From assembly GCA_001873065.1 (NCBI GenBank), contig MNYM01000034.1:29998-93997 (forward strand): DNA of 64,000 nt, given 5' to 3'. A model generated the notes under the pieces. The model had not been told where the DNA came from, searched no databases, and saw only the letters and a list, made by a program, of their open reading frames with translations. The translations under genes and the position numbers were made by a program. The stretch is from Flavobacteriaceae bacterium CG2_30_31_66 (GTDB taxonomy: Bacteria > Bacteroidota > Bacteroidia > Flavobacteriales > Flavobacteriaceae). Positions 49,611 to 59,917 of the stretch are shown one piece after another. Each line of letters starts with the position of its first letter. Within the stretch, counting starts at the first letter, position 1.

Positions 49611-51188
49611 CTATATCAAACTCAAAATTTGAACCACAATAATCAATACAACCATGGCAATAGGATACACAGTGGCATAAGCAATTGCGGGCGCATCTGA
49701 GTCAACCATAGTGTCTGTGGCTGCCAATCCTGGAGTGCTAGTCATTCCTCCTGTAAGCGTTCCTAAAAGTACAAGAATGTTTATTTTGAAATAATATCTC
49801 GCAACAAAAGTAGTGACAATCATTGGAATTAAGGTTATGAATGCGCCATAAACAAACAACTCAATACCATACTGTTGGAAGGTGCTTTCCAAACTTGAAC
49901 CTGCGCTTGAGCCAACAGCAGCAAGGAAAAACAACAAACCTATTTGTCTCAAAACTTGATTTGCTTCTCCTGTCATTGTCCACATGATTGGCCCAGTTTT
50001 ACCTGTTCTTCCTAAAATTAATGCTACGATCAATATGCCTCCTGTTAATCCTAATCCGAAAGCAAAATCACCAAAATTGACAGTGATTTTTCCTACCAAA
50101 ATCCCTAAAATAATTCCAAGAGTGATGGGTAAAAAATCAGTATTTGAGAGTTTGTTGTCGCCAAAAATCTTGCTAATTTCTTCCATATTTTCTTTAGAAG
50201 AAATAACAATCAATTTATCACCAAATTGTAATTTTAAAGAAGGACTTGGAGAAAGGTCAATACCTGAACGTCTTACCCTAGTGATAGTGGTGTTATGAGC
50301 TTCTTCAAGATGCAATTGACCCAATGTTTTTTTGACAACTTCTTTGTTAGTAACTAAAATTGAACGAACATCATATTTTTTATCTAAAGGAATTTCCTCT
50401 GTTGTTTGATGACCTAAAAGCAATTTTACACGCTCTAAAGCTTCATTTGACCCAACAGCTCTCACAACATCCCCTTTTTGTAAAATCACGTCATTTTCTG
50501 GAATTATAACAGTATCTTGATGTTTAATTCTTGAAACAACCGCTTTTGTCATAAAACGAATGTTCAAATCTTTCAAACTTTTACCAATCACATTTTCGTT
50601 TTCAACAATAAAATGTTTTGCCAATATTTCAGGATATTCAGCAAGCACGCTGTCTTTAAAAGTTTTTTCTTGTTCTCTTAGATTCACTCTCATAATTCTT
50701 GGTAAAAGATTCACAAAGAGTATCACGCCAATCACGCCAAATGGATAGCCAATTCCATAGCCAATAGATGCCAATGGAGATCCTGTAATATCAATAGCGG
50801 TTGCCAAACCCGGTGTGCTTGTTAAAGAGCCATTTAACAAACCTATAGCTAAATTTTTATCTACTCCAAAAAATTTGTGAATCAAAAAAGTAATGGAACC
50901 AGCTACGACAATAAGGAGCGTAACCAAGGTTGCCAATTGACGTCCGTTTTTTTTGAAAGATTCAAAAAAACTTGGTCCTGCTTGAATTCCGATGGTAAAA
51001 ATAAAAAGTACCAATCCAATATATTGAAAATCAACTGGAACAACAATTCCATAATGGCCAAAAAATAATGCTACAAAAATAACTGCTGAAACGTCTAAAG
51101 AAATTCCTTTAATCTTAATTCGACCAATGATAAATCCGATTAGAATAATCAGAAATAAAACAAAATAACTATTTGAAAATAATTCCAT
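49611..51188 (-). CDS. AspT/YidE-like transporter with TrkA-C domains
   Basis: Duplicated TM halves with NGSLTSTPGLATAID / TGGMTSTPGLAATDTM and central TrkA-C domains. Confidence 0.85.
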   Translation of the reverse strand: MELFSNSYFVLFLIILIGFIIGRIKIKGISLDVSAVIFVALFFGHYGIVVPVDFQYIGLVLFIFTIGIQAGPSFFESFKKNGRQLATLVTLLIVVAGSITFLIHKFFGVDKNLAIGLLNGSLTSTPGLATAIDITGSPLASIGYGIGYPFGVIGVILFVNLLPRIMRVNLREQEKTFKDSVLAEYPEILAKHFIVENENVIGKSLKDLNIRFMTKAVVSRIKHQDTVIIPENDVILQKGDVVRAVGSNEALERVKLLLGHQTTEEIPLDKKYDVRSILVTNKEVVKKTLGQLHLEEAHNTTITRVRRSGIDLSPSPSLKLQFGDKLIVISSKENMEEISKIFGDNKLSNTDFLPITLGIILGILVGKITVNFGDFAFGLGLTGGILIVALILGRTGKTGPIMWTMTGEANQVLRQIGLLFFLAAVGSSAGSSLESTFQQYGIELFVYGAFITLIPMIVTTFVARYYFKINILVLLGTLTGGMTSTPGLAATDTMVDSDAPAIAYATVYPIAMVVLIIVVQILSLI

Positions 51189-51410
51189 GAGTTTGATATT
51201 GTACTACAAAATTAAAGACTTATTCGTGTTTATGTCTTTTAAAAATAACAATAATCAATACAATCTACGAAAACGATTGCAAAAATTCATCTATAATAAA
51301 ACAAAAAAAACTTTTTGTGTGCATTACAAAGGGTTGTATTTTATGAGATTGTCTGAAACTTATTTAATTTTTTAAACAAATAATCTGAAATGATTTTTAG
51401 GTATTGTTGC

Positions 51411-51618
51411 ACACCCTCTGTGCACAGTTGCAGCTGCCCACGTAGGCAGCTGCCAAAACACACTGAGAGAAGTATAAAAATTTGTATAATTTATTTATAA
51501 AGATTGTACATTTTTTTTAAAAAAATTATACAACTATTTGATAGTAATTGTACTATTTTTAGTTAGTAACGCACGTGTGCGCTGTTACTTGGGCAATGAG
51601 GCGCTGGCAATTTCTCAA
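51411..51618. other. Cluster of GC-rich palindromes in an AT-rich intergenic region
   Basis: TGCACA-ccctc-TGTGCA; GCAGCTGCC-cacgta-GGCAGCTGC; GTAACGCAC...GTGTGCGCTGTTAC. Confidence 0.6.
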
Positions 51619-51762
51619 TCAGTTAGTGGCGAGTTAACAATTAAGAATTTTAAAAAAAACAAAATTTGAAATTTTAAAAAATATATAACATATTTTAAAA
51701 TCTATAGTTCATTGGCAAAATATTTATAAAAACTATAAAAAGATTTATATTTTTTGCAAAAA

Positions 51763-54700
51763 CTAATTTCTTTTATTAATTTTTTGTTTTACGGCGTCAA
51801 CTAAATAATAGATCATCGGCACTAAAAACACGGTTAAAATTAATGAGGAAAGAAGTCCGCCAATGATTACCCAAGCCAAACCATTTTTCCATTCTGCTGC
51901 TGTTCCTGTTGCCATTGCAATGGGAAGCATACCAACAACCATTGAAAGCGTTGTCATTAGGATTGGCCGCATACGACCTTTTCCTGCAATGATTAAAGCT
52001 TCTTTGAAATGTTTGCCTTCCGCTTTTAATTGATTGGTAAAATCTACAATTAGAATAGCATTTTTTACTACTAAGCCCATTAGCATAATTAAACCAAGTA
52101 AGGCGAACAAACTCAAATTGCTTAATGATAAATTCAATGCGAAAAATGCCCCAATTGCTGCTACTGGAATAGAAAACAAAACTACAAATGGATAAACAAA
52201 ACTGTCATAAAGTGCTACCATAATCAGGTAAATAAGCAAAAACGAAATCAGCAATACTGAACCTAACGCACCAAAACTATCATTCTGTCTTTTGATGTCG
52301 CTACCCCAAGTCATTTGTATTCCGCTTGGTAACGGATTTTCTTTGAGATAAGCCACAACATCATCTGCCACAGATCCAGAAGGTCTCCCTAAAGCGTCAG
52401 CAGTAAGTGTAACTGCTGGTTGTCTGTCTTTCCTCTCCAACAAGGAAGGAGAATTATCTTGCTCGACTGTTGCAAATTGTGAAACTTCCACTGGCAAACC
52501 CATTGGATTAACAATTGAAAGTTGTTGAACATCTTCAAAATTTTGTCGGCTAAATTCATCTAACCAAATTCTCACAGGATATTCAGTTCCATTCTCGGTA
52601 AGTGTGGCATCATCATTTCCAGTAAACGCCGTTCTTATATTTAATCCTACATAAGCCGTTGTTAAACCCAATCGCTGCATTTTATCTTTGTCGGGAATTA
52701 TTTTGTATTCCGGACTACCTGCTTCAACTGATAAGCGAACATTATCCGCACCGGGAATTTTTTCAATAATTGCTTTTAGATTATTTCCGCTTTGCATCAC
52801 CAGATCTAAATTGGTCCCACTTAATGTAATTTCAATGGGGGCTGAACGAGGAATTAAACCCAATGCTGCCATTGAATAATTGATACTCGGAAATTTTGAC
52901 TTTAGTTCTTCCCGAAGATTTTTCATAAATGTTTCGGTAGGTAAATTATCCAATTCCTTTTTAGATTTTAATTGAATGGTAAATTCAGTTTTGTTTGCAA
53001 AACCTACTCCTAAACTTCCAATGCCTGTGCTTGGACCGCCAATGTTGCTGAATACAGTTGCAACTTCGGGTTGTTGAATAATATAAGTTTCAATTTTTTG
53101 AGCAATTAAGTTATTTTGCTGAATAGAAGTGGATTTGTCAAACTCCAAAGCCATTCTAAATTTTCCTTGGTCGCCTGTTGAGATTAATTCTTTACCAATA
53201 ATGCCTTGTTTCATAATGCCTAAAGTCATTACAAAAAGCAACAAAACAATTCCTGTGAAAATTAATTTATGGCTTAAAACCCATTCTAATTGTCTGCCAT
53301 ACCAATTGGTAAAATTTTCTAACTGATGCTCAAACCAAAGCAAGAAACGATTGAAAATATTAGTTGGTTGTAAATCTTCTTTCTTCCCAATACGTGAAGC
53401 CAACCAAGGCGTAAGCGTAAAACCAACCAATAAACTGGTGAGAGTAGATGTTACTACAACAACGGAAAACTGTTTGAGCATGTCGGCAACAAACACTTGT
53501 AAAAAAAGAATCGGCAGGAAAACAACAACGTCAACCATTGTGATAGACAATGCAGCAAAGCCAATTTCCATACGACCATCCATTGCAGCAGTTCGTTTAT
53601 CTTTTCCCTTGTCTAAATGTTTTTGAATATTTTCTAATACTACCACTGCATCATCAACCAAAATCCCAATGATTAAAGACATTGCTAGTAAGGTCATTAG
53701 GTTTAGCGTGTAGCCCAAAAGCCACATTACTGCAAACGCTGTAACTAAAGAAGTTGGAATGGCAACAATTACAATTAATGAGTTTCTGAAACTTCTTAGG
53801 AATAAAAGCATCACCAATGAAACCAATATCACCGCTAATATTAAATCGAAAACAACAGAATTTACTACAGCAATAGTATTGTCTGTACTATCGTCTGCAA
53901 TAATAAATTTTACACCTGCTTGTGAATTTTGTTGTTCAATGGCTTTGAATGATGAACGAACTAATTTTGAAACATCAACTGCATTGGCATCACCTTGTTT
54001 TTTCAATAGTAAACCAATGCCATTTTTACCATTGTAACGACTGATAGATGTCGTTTCTTTTACACCATCAATAACGTCTGCTATATCTTTTACATAAACT
54101 GGACTACCTAAAACAGGCATTGCCACTTGTACGTTTTTAATGTCTTCTAATGATGTAAATTTTCCAGTTAAACGAACTGAATTACTTTCTTTTTCGGTTT
54201 GCACTTTTCCAGCAGGTAAGTCTAAGCCCGAACGATTAATAGCTTCAACAACCTGAACCATTGAAATTTTATACAATTTCAGTTTGTCTTGATTTATTTT
54301 TACTTGTATTTCTCTTTCCTCCCCACCTAAAACGGTAATCTCTGCAACGCCTTTTATTTGTTGAATTTGTGGCAGATAATCATCTTTCATTTTTTGATAA
54401 AACTCAGTAGCAGATAAATTACTTGTTGCACTAATTGACATTATAGGCAAATCATTTGGCGAAACTTTACTCATCACAGGACTTAAAATATCCTGAGGTA
54501 AATCTTTGCGGATATTGTCAATATAGCGTTGAGCATCTTGCATTGTTTTATCTAAATCTGTTCCATATTTCAGATTGGCAATAATGATAGAAGCATTTGG
54601 CAAAGACTTTGTAACCAAGTAATCTACACCTTCCAAATTAGATAGCGCATCTTCTATTTTTCGTGAAACGGAAGTTTCTACTTCGTTAGGTTCAGCACCC

Positions 54701-54855
54701 GGATATACTGTTTTAATTACTACTACTGGCTGATTAAAGTCGGGCATTAATTCATAACTCAAATTTTTATACCCTATAATACCTAATAATGTAAATACGC
54801 TGAATAGCACTATTATCAGCGAAGGGCGTTTGATTGAAATTTCTGTAATATTCAT
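51763..54855 (-). CDS. RND family efflux permease (AcrB/HAE1-like)
   Basis: 1030 aa; ISIKRPSLIIVLFSVFTLLG, LMPDFNQPVVVIKTVYPGAEPNEVE, twelve-TM RND architecture. Confidence 0.94.
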   Translation of the reverse strand: MNITEISIKRPSLIIVLFSVFTLLGIIGYKNLSYELMPDFNQPVVVIKTVYPGAEPNEVETSVSRKIEDALSNLEGVDYLVTKSLPNASIIIANLKYGTDLDKTMQDAQRYIDNIRKDLPQDILSPVMSKVSPNDLPIMSISATSNLSATEFYQKMKDDYLPQIQQIKGVAEITVLGGEEREIQVKINQDKLKLYKISMVQVVEAINRSGLDLPAGKVQTEKESNSVRLTGKFTSLEDIKNVQVAMPVLGSPVYVKDIADVIDGVKETTSISRYNGKNGIGLLLKKQGDANAVDVSKLVRSSFKAIEQQNSQAGVKFIIADDSTDNTIAVVNSVVFDLILAVILVSLVMLLFLRSFRNSLIVIVAIPTSLVTAFAVMWLLGYTLNLMTLLAMSLIIGILVDDAVVVLENIQKHLDKGKDKRTAAMDGRMEIGFAALSITMVDVVVFLPILFLQVFVADMLKQFSVVVVTSTLTSLLVGFTLTPWLASRIGKKEDLQPTNIFNRFLLWFEHQLENFTNWYGRQLEWVLSHKLIFTGIVLLLFVMTLGIMKQGIIGKELISTGDQGKFRMALEFDKSTSIQQNNLIAQKIETYIIQQPEVATVFSNIGGPSTGIGSLGVGFANKTEFTIQLKSKKELDNLPTETFMKNLREELKSKFPSINYSMAALGLIPRSAPIEITLSGTNLDLVMQSGNNLKAIIEKIPGADNVRLSVEAGSPEYKIIPDKDKMQRLGLTTAYVGLNIRTAFTGNDDATLTENGTEYPVRIWLDEFSRQNFEDVQQLSIVNPMGLPVEVSQFATVEQDNSPSLLERKDRQPAVTLTADALGRPSGSVADDVVAYLKENPLPSGIQMTWGSDIKRQNDSFGALGSVLLISFLLIYLIMVALYDSFVYPFVVLFSIPVAAIGAFFALNLSLSNLSLFALLGLIMLMGLVVKNAILIVDFTNQLKAEGKHFKEALIIAGKGRMRPILMTTLSMVVGMLPIAMATGTAAEWKNGLAWVIIGGLLSSLILTVFLVPMIYYLVDAVKQKINKRN

Positions 54856-54867
54856 TTTTCACTGATT

Positions 54868-55938
54868 TTATTTGACAGTTACATTTGCCCCGTCAAAAAG
54901 ATTTATAAATCCATTGGTTACAATGACATCGCCTTCATTTAATCCAATTGACACAATTGCTTTATTCTCTATCTTTTTTGAAATAGTGATATTTTGTAAT
55001 ACAGATTTTCCGTTTTTAATCAGATACACTTGTGGTTGATTAGCTGTGCCAACGATTGCTGATGCAGGAATAATAATGCCTTTTTCTTGATTGTCGTTTT
55101 TCAAATTTACTTTGCCAAACATTCCTGATTTTATTTTCAAATCGGAAGTATTATTTACCGTAAACTGAACAGGAAAACTGCTGCCCATATTGGCTTTACT
55201 ACCTATCATAGTAGCTTTCCCCGTTAATAGAATTTCAGAATAAGCATCTACTGTTAGAGAATAGCTTTGTTTTAAATTGAATTGGCTTAACTCATTTTCA
55301 GAAACATTAACAGTGAATTTTAAAGTAGTAATGTCCGTTATTTGAAGTAATGGAATTCCGGGTGCAGCAAATGCCCCTTCTTCACTTTGTTTAGCAGTAA
55401 CTACTCCGTTAAAAGGTGCTTTGATAGTGGTTTTATTTATTTGTTCCACCAAAGTAGCTTTTTGAACTTTTGCTGATTTCAATCCCAATACTGCTTTTTC
55501 TAATTGAACACCTTGAATTGCATCCGCTTTAGCCAAAATTGTATAGCGGTTTACATCAGCCTGCAAACCTTCTATTTGCACTTCAATGGTTTGCAGTTGT
55601 AATTTCAGTAATGAATTATCCAACTGTACTAATGATTGACCCTTGTTTACAATACTTCCAACATCAACTAAAACTTCGTTAATCTTTCCTTGTATTTCGG
55701 CACTTATTTTAGTTTCCTTGTTTGGCTCAAATGTTCCCGAATAAGAAAATTCGGCATTCACATTTTCAATTTGTAGTGTGTCTACCAGAACATTTATAGC
55801 TTGTTCTTTATCGTATTGATAAACCTTACTTTGTGTAATTTCTTTGTTGCTTTTCAACTTAATTACCACAATGGCAATTATCGCCAACGGTATGATGATG
55901 TATAAAGCTTTTTTTAGCATTGATGATCTTATATTCAT
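54868..55938 (-). CDS. Efflux RND periplasmic adaptor subunit
   Basis: GKINEVLVDVGSIVNKGQSLVQLD, IKAPFNGVVTAKQSEEGAFA. Confidence 0.92.
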   Translation of the reverse strand: MNIRSSMLKKALYIIIPLAIIAIVVIKLKSNKEITQSKVYQYDKEQAINVLVDTLQIENVNAEFSYSGTFEPNKETKISAEIQGKINEVLVDVGSIVNKGQSLVQLDNSLLKLQLQTIEVQIEGLQADVNRYTILAKADAIQGVQLEKAVLGLKSAKVQKATLVEQINKTTIKAPFNGVVTAKQSEEGAFAAPGIPLLQITDITTLKFTVNVSENELSQFNLKQSYSLTVDAYSEILLTGKATMIGSKANMGSSFPVQFTVNNTSDLKIKSGMFGKVNLKNDNQEKGIIIPASAIVGTANQPQVYLIKNGKSVLQNITISKKIENKAIVSIGLNEGDVIVTNGFINLFDGANVTVK

Positions 55939-55946
55939 TGTAGATA

Positions 55947-57281
55947 CTATTTAGTTGTTGAAATATTTCCAGTTTGCTTTTTAAGTTCGAGGTCTGCTTT
56001 CAGATTATCAATTATAGCAGATAGATAAGTTTGTTGTGCTTCACGTAAAGCATTGTCCGCAAGCAAAACATCTGTTAAGCTTGCTGTTCCTTGTTTTTGT
56101 TGTAGAATGGTTTGCTCGTAAATAGTTTTTGCCAGTTCAATTTGTTCTGTTGTTGTTTCTACTGATTTTTTAGCAACCAGTCTTTGCAATTTTGCATTTT
56201 CAACCTGCATAGTATTTTGTTCGGTTAGTAAGCCGAATTGCAGTTCACTATTTCGCAATTCAAATTTTTTCTGAGTAATCTTTCGTAGCGTTAAAGTCCC
56301 ATTGAACAATGGGTAGGATAATTGAATACCTACATAACCAATAGGATAAAAATCTAAAAAGGAGTTTTGCAGTCCGTTATATCCAAAACCTGTTGTGCCA
56401 TACATTCCAATAAAATTAAGCGAAGGCAAAAATCTTGATTTGTTTAGAGTGGTTAGTTCACTTGACAATAAACGATTTTGAGTATTTATAATACGAATAT
56501 CTAAAGTTGATGAAGGAGTATATTCATTTGTATTTTGATATTGAATGTTTGCTTCAATTTGTAGATTTTGTTCAATGGAAATGCCCATAGCAAATTTCAA
56601 AGCATTTAGAACTTGCTCATATTTACCGCTTATATTTTCTTTTTGCGTGGCTAATTGTGATACTTGCAATTTCACCTTGCTTACATCTGTTCCTTTAGCA
56701 AGTAATTGTTCATTGAGCAGTTGAATGTTTTTTAATAACTTTTTAGCATTTATAAGATTGCTGTCAATGAAAGTTAATTGGTGATGCAGTATTTGAGCAT
56801 TATAATACAAATTTGAGATTTCAAAATAGATTTGTTCTTCTGTTTTTTGGTATTGTAATTCAGTCAATTCCGAAGCAATTTTGGTGGTTTGAATTGCACC
56901 GTAAACTTGCGGATTATACAAAGGCATTGTCAATTGCAAATTAGCATTTATGTTGTGCGGAACACCAAATTGTGTTTCTTTATACGTTCCTTCCTGAGCT
57001 GCTGGATTAAAAGTGGATAAAGGCATTAACTGATAAGGTAAATTTGTGAAATATTTATAATCTGCATTGACAGTCACCTTTGGAAATAAATTGGCTTTTG
57101 CTTCTTTCTCTTTTTGCTCACCAATAGCCATATTGTTTCTGCTTACTTGCAGGTTTTTATTCCGAATCTGTGCCGTATCTATACACTGTTGCAGTGTCCA
57201 CAGTTGGGCTTGAGATGTATAAACTCCTATTAAAAATAATAGCAGCAACAATGTTTGTTTGTGAATATTAACTAACTTCAT
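55947..57281 (-). CDS. TolC family outer membrane protein
   Basis: Signal peptide; LQQCIDTAQIRNKNLQVSRNNMAIG, duplicated OEP-type helices. Confidence 0.92.
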   Translation of the reverse strand: MKLVNIHKQTLLLLLFLIGVYTSQAQLWTLQQCIDTAQIRNKNLQVSRNNMAIGEQKEKEAKANLFPKVTVNADYKYFTNLPYQLMPLSTFNPAAQEGTYKETQFGVPHNINANLQLTMPLYNPQVYGAIQTTKIASELTELQYQKTEEQIYFEISNLYYNAQILHHQLTFIDSNLINAKKLLKNIQLLNEQLLAKGTDVSKVKLQVSQLATQKENISGKYEQVLNALKFAMGISIEQNLQIEANIQYQNTNEYTPSSTLDIRIINTQNRLLSSELTTLNKSRFLPSLNFIGMYGTTGFGYNGLQNSFLDFYPIGYVGIQLSYPLFNGTLTLRKITQKKFELRNSELQFGLLTEQNTMQVENAKLQRLVAKKSVETTTEQIELAKTIYEQTILQQKQGTASLTDVLLADNALREAQQTYLSAIIDNLKADLELKKQTGNISTTK

Positions 57282-57294
57282 TGATCAAATTTTT

Positions 57295-57585
57295 TTATTT
57301 CAATAAGATGAGTTGAGATTTTGCGGACGCATATAGCCAATGTTTCACATTGGGTGTAATGTTCACATAGTCTCCTTGTTCAAGTTGAATTTCCTGTTCG
57401 TTTTCATCTTCATAAGTTACAAACCCTGAAACACAAAGCAGTAGTGCAGGAGTTTTAGTACGGTGTTCTTTCAGTGTACCATTTCGTTCTAATTGAATGG
57501 CGGTTGCTGTTCCAAGTTCACCTTTAAAAAGTGATTGTGCCGAAACTCCTTTTTCGGCCATGTGGAGTTCTATTAAATTTTTCAT
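57295..57585 (-). CDS. Cupin-domain protein
   Basis: KTPALLLCVSGFVTYEDENEQEIQLEQGDYVNITPNVKHWLYA. Confidence 0.85.
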   Translation of the reverse strand: MKNLIELHMAEKGVSAQSLFKGELGTATAIQLERNGTLKEHRTKTPALLLCVSGFVTYEDENEQEIQLEQGDYVNITPNVKHWLYASAKSQLILLK

Positions 57586-58039
57586 TGGAAGTATTTATGA
57601 TAAGTTATAAATGATTTTTGGAGATTATTAATAGTCTCACTTGCTTCTTTTACTGATGCTGCCTTTGACAAAGCCTCAATTAATACTATCTGACGATGTA
57701 CCCATTTGTGCAATTCATCGTGCCTCTCACCCCTCATCGTGCAACTTTTAATTAACCCTGAATTTTTCTCTTTAAGTTGCTCCACTAATTCTTTATAGTC
57801 AGTTGAATTGTTGCTTATGTGTTCATTCAAAATATTTTTAGCTTAAAGAATAAAGAGTTTCATTTCTTCATTGACCAGCCATTTTTCACCATTATTTAGT
57901 ATGATGGTTTGCGCATCATCAAGGAAAAGTTGTTGGTTTGTTGCTTTTCTCTATGTATGTTTGATTTCTCGTTAGTGGAATTGCCAAAAATATATAGTAA
58001 AAAGCTACCTATTGTAAATTTTAAGATAATTTTGTTCAT
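57582..58039 (-). pseudogene. Disrupted small exported protein of the efflux operon
   Basis: N-term MNKIILKFTIGSFLLYIFGNSTNEKSNIHREKQQTNNF, frameshift into LDDAQTIILNNGEKWLVNEEMKLFIL, TAA at 57845-57843, then same frame AKNILNEHISNNSTDYKELVEQL...CTMRGERHDELHKWVH (the track ORF 57582..57830). Confidence 0.75.
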
Positions 58040-58041
58040 TA

Positions 58042-58632
58042 CTATTTGTTTTTGATTAAGGTTAATAATGCCTGTATCATATTATCTCCATTTCTACTAA
58101 TGTCAAATTGAAAATTAGCAATTCGCCATTTAAACATCTGTAATCTGAAAGTTCCCATCACGATATGTATTAATTCATCTGAAGTAATTGAATTTGTAAA
58201 GATTTTTTTTTGTTGACCTTCAGAAATTATTGGCAATAAATGCTTTATTTTCACGTTCATTATTTTCATCATGACTTCGTTGATTCTAATACTTTCTTCC
58301 AACAGTCCATCAGAAAAAACTGCCACCACAAAGTGAGGATTCTCATTAAAAAATGAAAATTGATTTTGAAATAGTGTAATGAATTTATCTTCGGGTGATT
58401 GTTCGATGGAAATTGCAGTGGTATAACGCTCTTCCATGTTTTTGGCAAGATATTCAAGTAAAACAATTATTATTTCTTCTTTACTTGTGAAATGCCTATA
58501 TAATGCACTTTCTGAAAACTTCATTTCTTTAGCTAAGTTCTTAATGGTTAAACCGCTAATTCCAAAAGTAGTAAGTATTTTTCCAGCTGCTTCTATGATT
58601 TCAAATTGTCTATCAGATATTGTAATTGTCAT
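58042..58632 (-). CDS. TetR/AcrR family transcriptional regulator
   Basis: IIEAAGKILTTFGISGLTIKNLAKEMKFSESALYRHFTSKEEII. Confidence 0.92.
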   Translation of the reverse strand: MTITISDRQFEIIEAAGKILTTFGISGLTIKNLAKEMKFSESALYRHFTSKEEIIIVLLEYLAKNMEERYTTAISIEQSPEDKFITLFQNQFSFFNENPHFVVAVFSDGLLEESIRINEVMMKIMNVKIKHLLPIISEGQQKKIFTNSITSDELIHIVMGTFRLQMFKWRIANFQFDISRNGDNMIQALLTLIKNK

Positions 58633-58786
58633 TTTAATATAATTAGTGAATGTTCACTCTGCAAAGATAAATAAATTATAAGAACAAATACAAATTACTT
58701 TTAAAGAACTTGACAATAACATCAAATTTAGAATATATTTTAAAGTAATTAATAATTAAGTTTAAACTCATTTATCACTAAAAAAA

Positions 58787-58826
58787 AAGTGATTTCAAAT
58801 TTTGTAACAACTTTTGAAATCACTTC
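58787..58826. terminator. Long inverted repeat, possible terminator
   Basis: AAGTGATTTCAAA...TTTTGAAATCACTT. Confidence 0.6.
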
Positions 58827-58858
58827 AAAAAGATTAATTCAAATAAATTTTATTTCAT

Positions 58859-58897
58859 AAAAAAACTCTTTGTAATCATTCACAAAGAGCTTTTTTA
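58859..58897 (-). terminator. Intrinsic terminator
   Basis: AAAAAACTCTTTGTAATCATTCACAAAGAGCTTTTTT. Confidence 0.7.
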
Positions 58898-58915
58898 GGG
58901 GTTGGTTGTTTGTTA

Positions 58916-59839
58916 TTATTTGATGTTTTTATTCAAATAATCTGGTAAGTTTGGATTTGTTGGATCATTTTTATCATCTGTTGGGTCACCATTTCCATTT
59001 TTATCTTCATTTTTGGTCAATACGCCATCTCCATCATCATCTGCATCAAAATAATTAGGAATCCCATCACCATCAGTATCATCATTATTTAAATTTTTAT
59101 CACCATTCAAATCCTCAACGATTGAAGGAACATTGTCATTATCATGGTCTGTATCTTTTACAAAATCTAATAAATCAACATAAAAAAACAAGTTGGAATC
59201 TAACAAATTAACCAAATTAGAATTAGAAATATTTTGTTGGTTAGAAGACGGATAAGCCAAACCTGATGGAATAAAAATTACACCTTTTCCTCCATTTAAA
59301 AAAGTAATTGGACCATTGAAAGGATTTCCACTTGGGTCTTTTTTTAACTGTCCACCTTTAAATTTTACCATTCCGTTAGTCCAACCTTTGATTACTGAAT
59401 TCAAAGTAAACCAAATTCCGGTGGTGTTTGAGTCAAAAGCTGTTTGTGAGAAAGTTGTTCCAGAAAAAAATCTTCCTGAATACTTTACAAAAACTGAATC
59501 TGCAATTGTTGGAAAACCCTTATCTGGATTGGGTGCTGGACTTCCCTCATTGGCAACATAAACATATAATTTATAGTCGATATCATTTTCGGTAATATCC
59601 ATGATTTTTAGTTTCGAATCCTCATAAATCGAGGTTTTTCCACTAATCAATGCTTTTACAGAATCTAAAGTTTCATCATAATAATGCGCTTGCAAGAACT
59701 TTACTATTGAGTCATTGTCAGAAATTGCCAACGCTTTACGATCAATATTGGTATAAGGATTTGTAAAAGAGTCAGAACCACAAGCATAAATCAACAATGA
59801 AAACAGCGTTAAAACAAGAATGTTTTTAATTTTAGTCAT
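58916..59839 (-). CDS. FKBP-type peptidyl-prolyl isomerase lipoprotein with C-terminal thrombospondin-3-like Ca-binding repeats
   Basis: Lipobox LLIYACGS; FKBP region DSVFVKYSGRFFSGTTFSQTAFD...GLAYP; TSP3 DTDHDNDNVPSIVEDLNGDKNLNNDDTDGDGIPNYFDADDDGDGV. Confidence 0.85.
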   Translation of the reverse strand: MTKIKNILVLTLFSLLIYACGSDSFTNPYTNIDRKALAISDNDSIVKFLQAHYYDETLDSVKALISGKTSIYEDSKLKIMDITENDIDYKLYVYVANEGSPAPNPDKGFPTIADSVFVKYSGRFFSGTTFSQTAFDSNTTGIWFTLNSVIKGWTNGMVKFKGGQLKKDPSGNPFNGPITFLNGGKGVIFIPSGLAYPSSNQQNISNSNLVNLLDSNLFFYVDLLDFVKDTDHDNDNVPSIVEDLNGDKNLNNDDTDGDGIPNYFDADDDGDGVLTKNEDKNGNGDPTDDKNDPTNPNLPDYLNKNIK

Positions 59840-59917
59840 TTAACTATAAAATTTTAGGGCGCAATTTAGCATTTTTATACCTTTGTAGAAAGACAAAAAG
59901 TATATTTTAACTTTTTT

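Noticed and set aside
51187-51375. 62-aa plus-strand ORF MSLILYYKIKDLFVF...
   Set aside because: Lies in an AT-rich intergenic region with no recognisable RBS, domain or conserved neighbour; likely chance.
53129-54037. Plus-strand ORFs inside the RND permease
   Set aside because: Antisense open frames in a long well-conserved gene; no independent coding signal.
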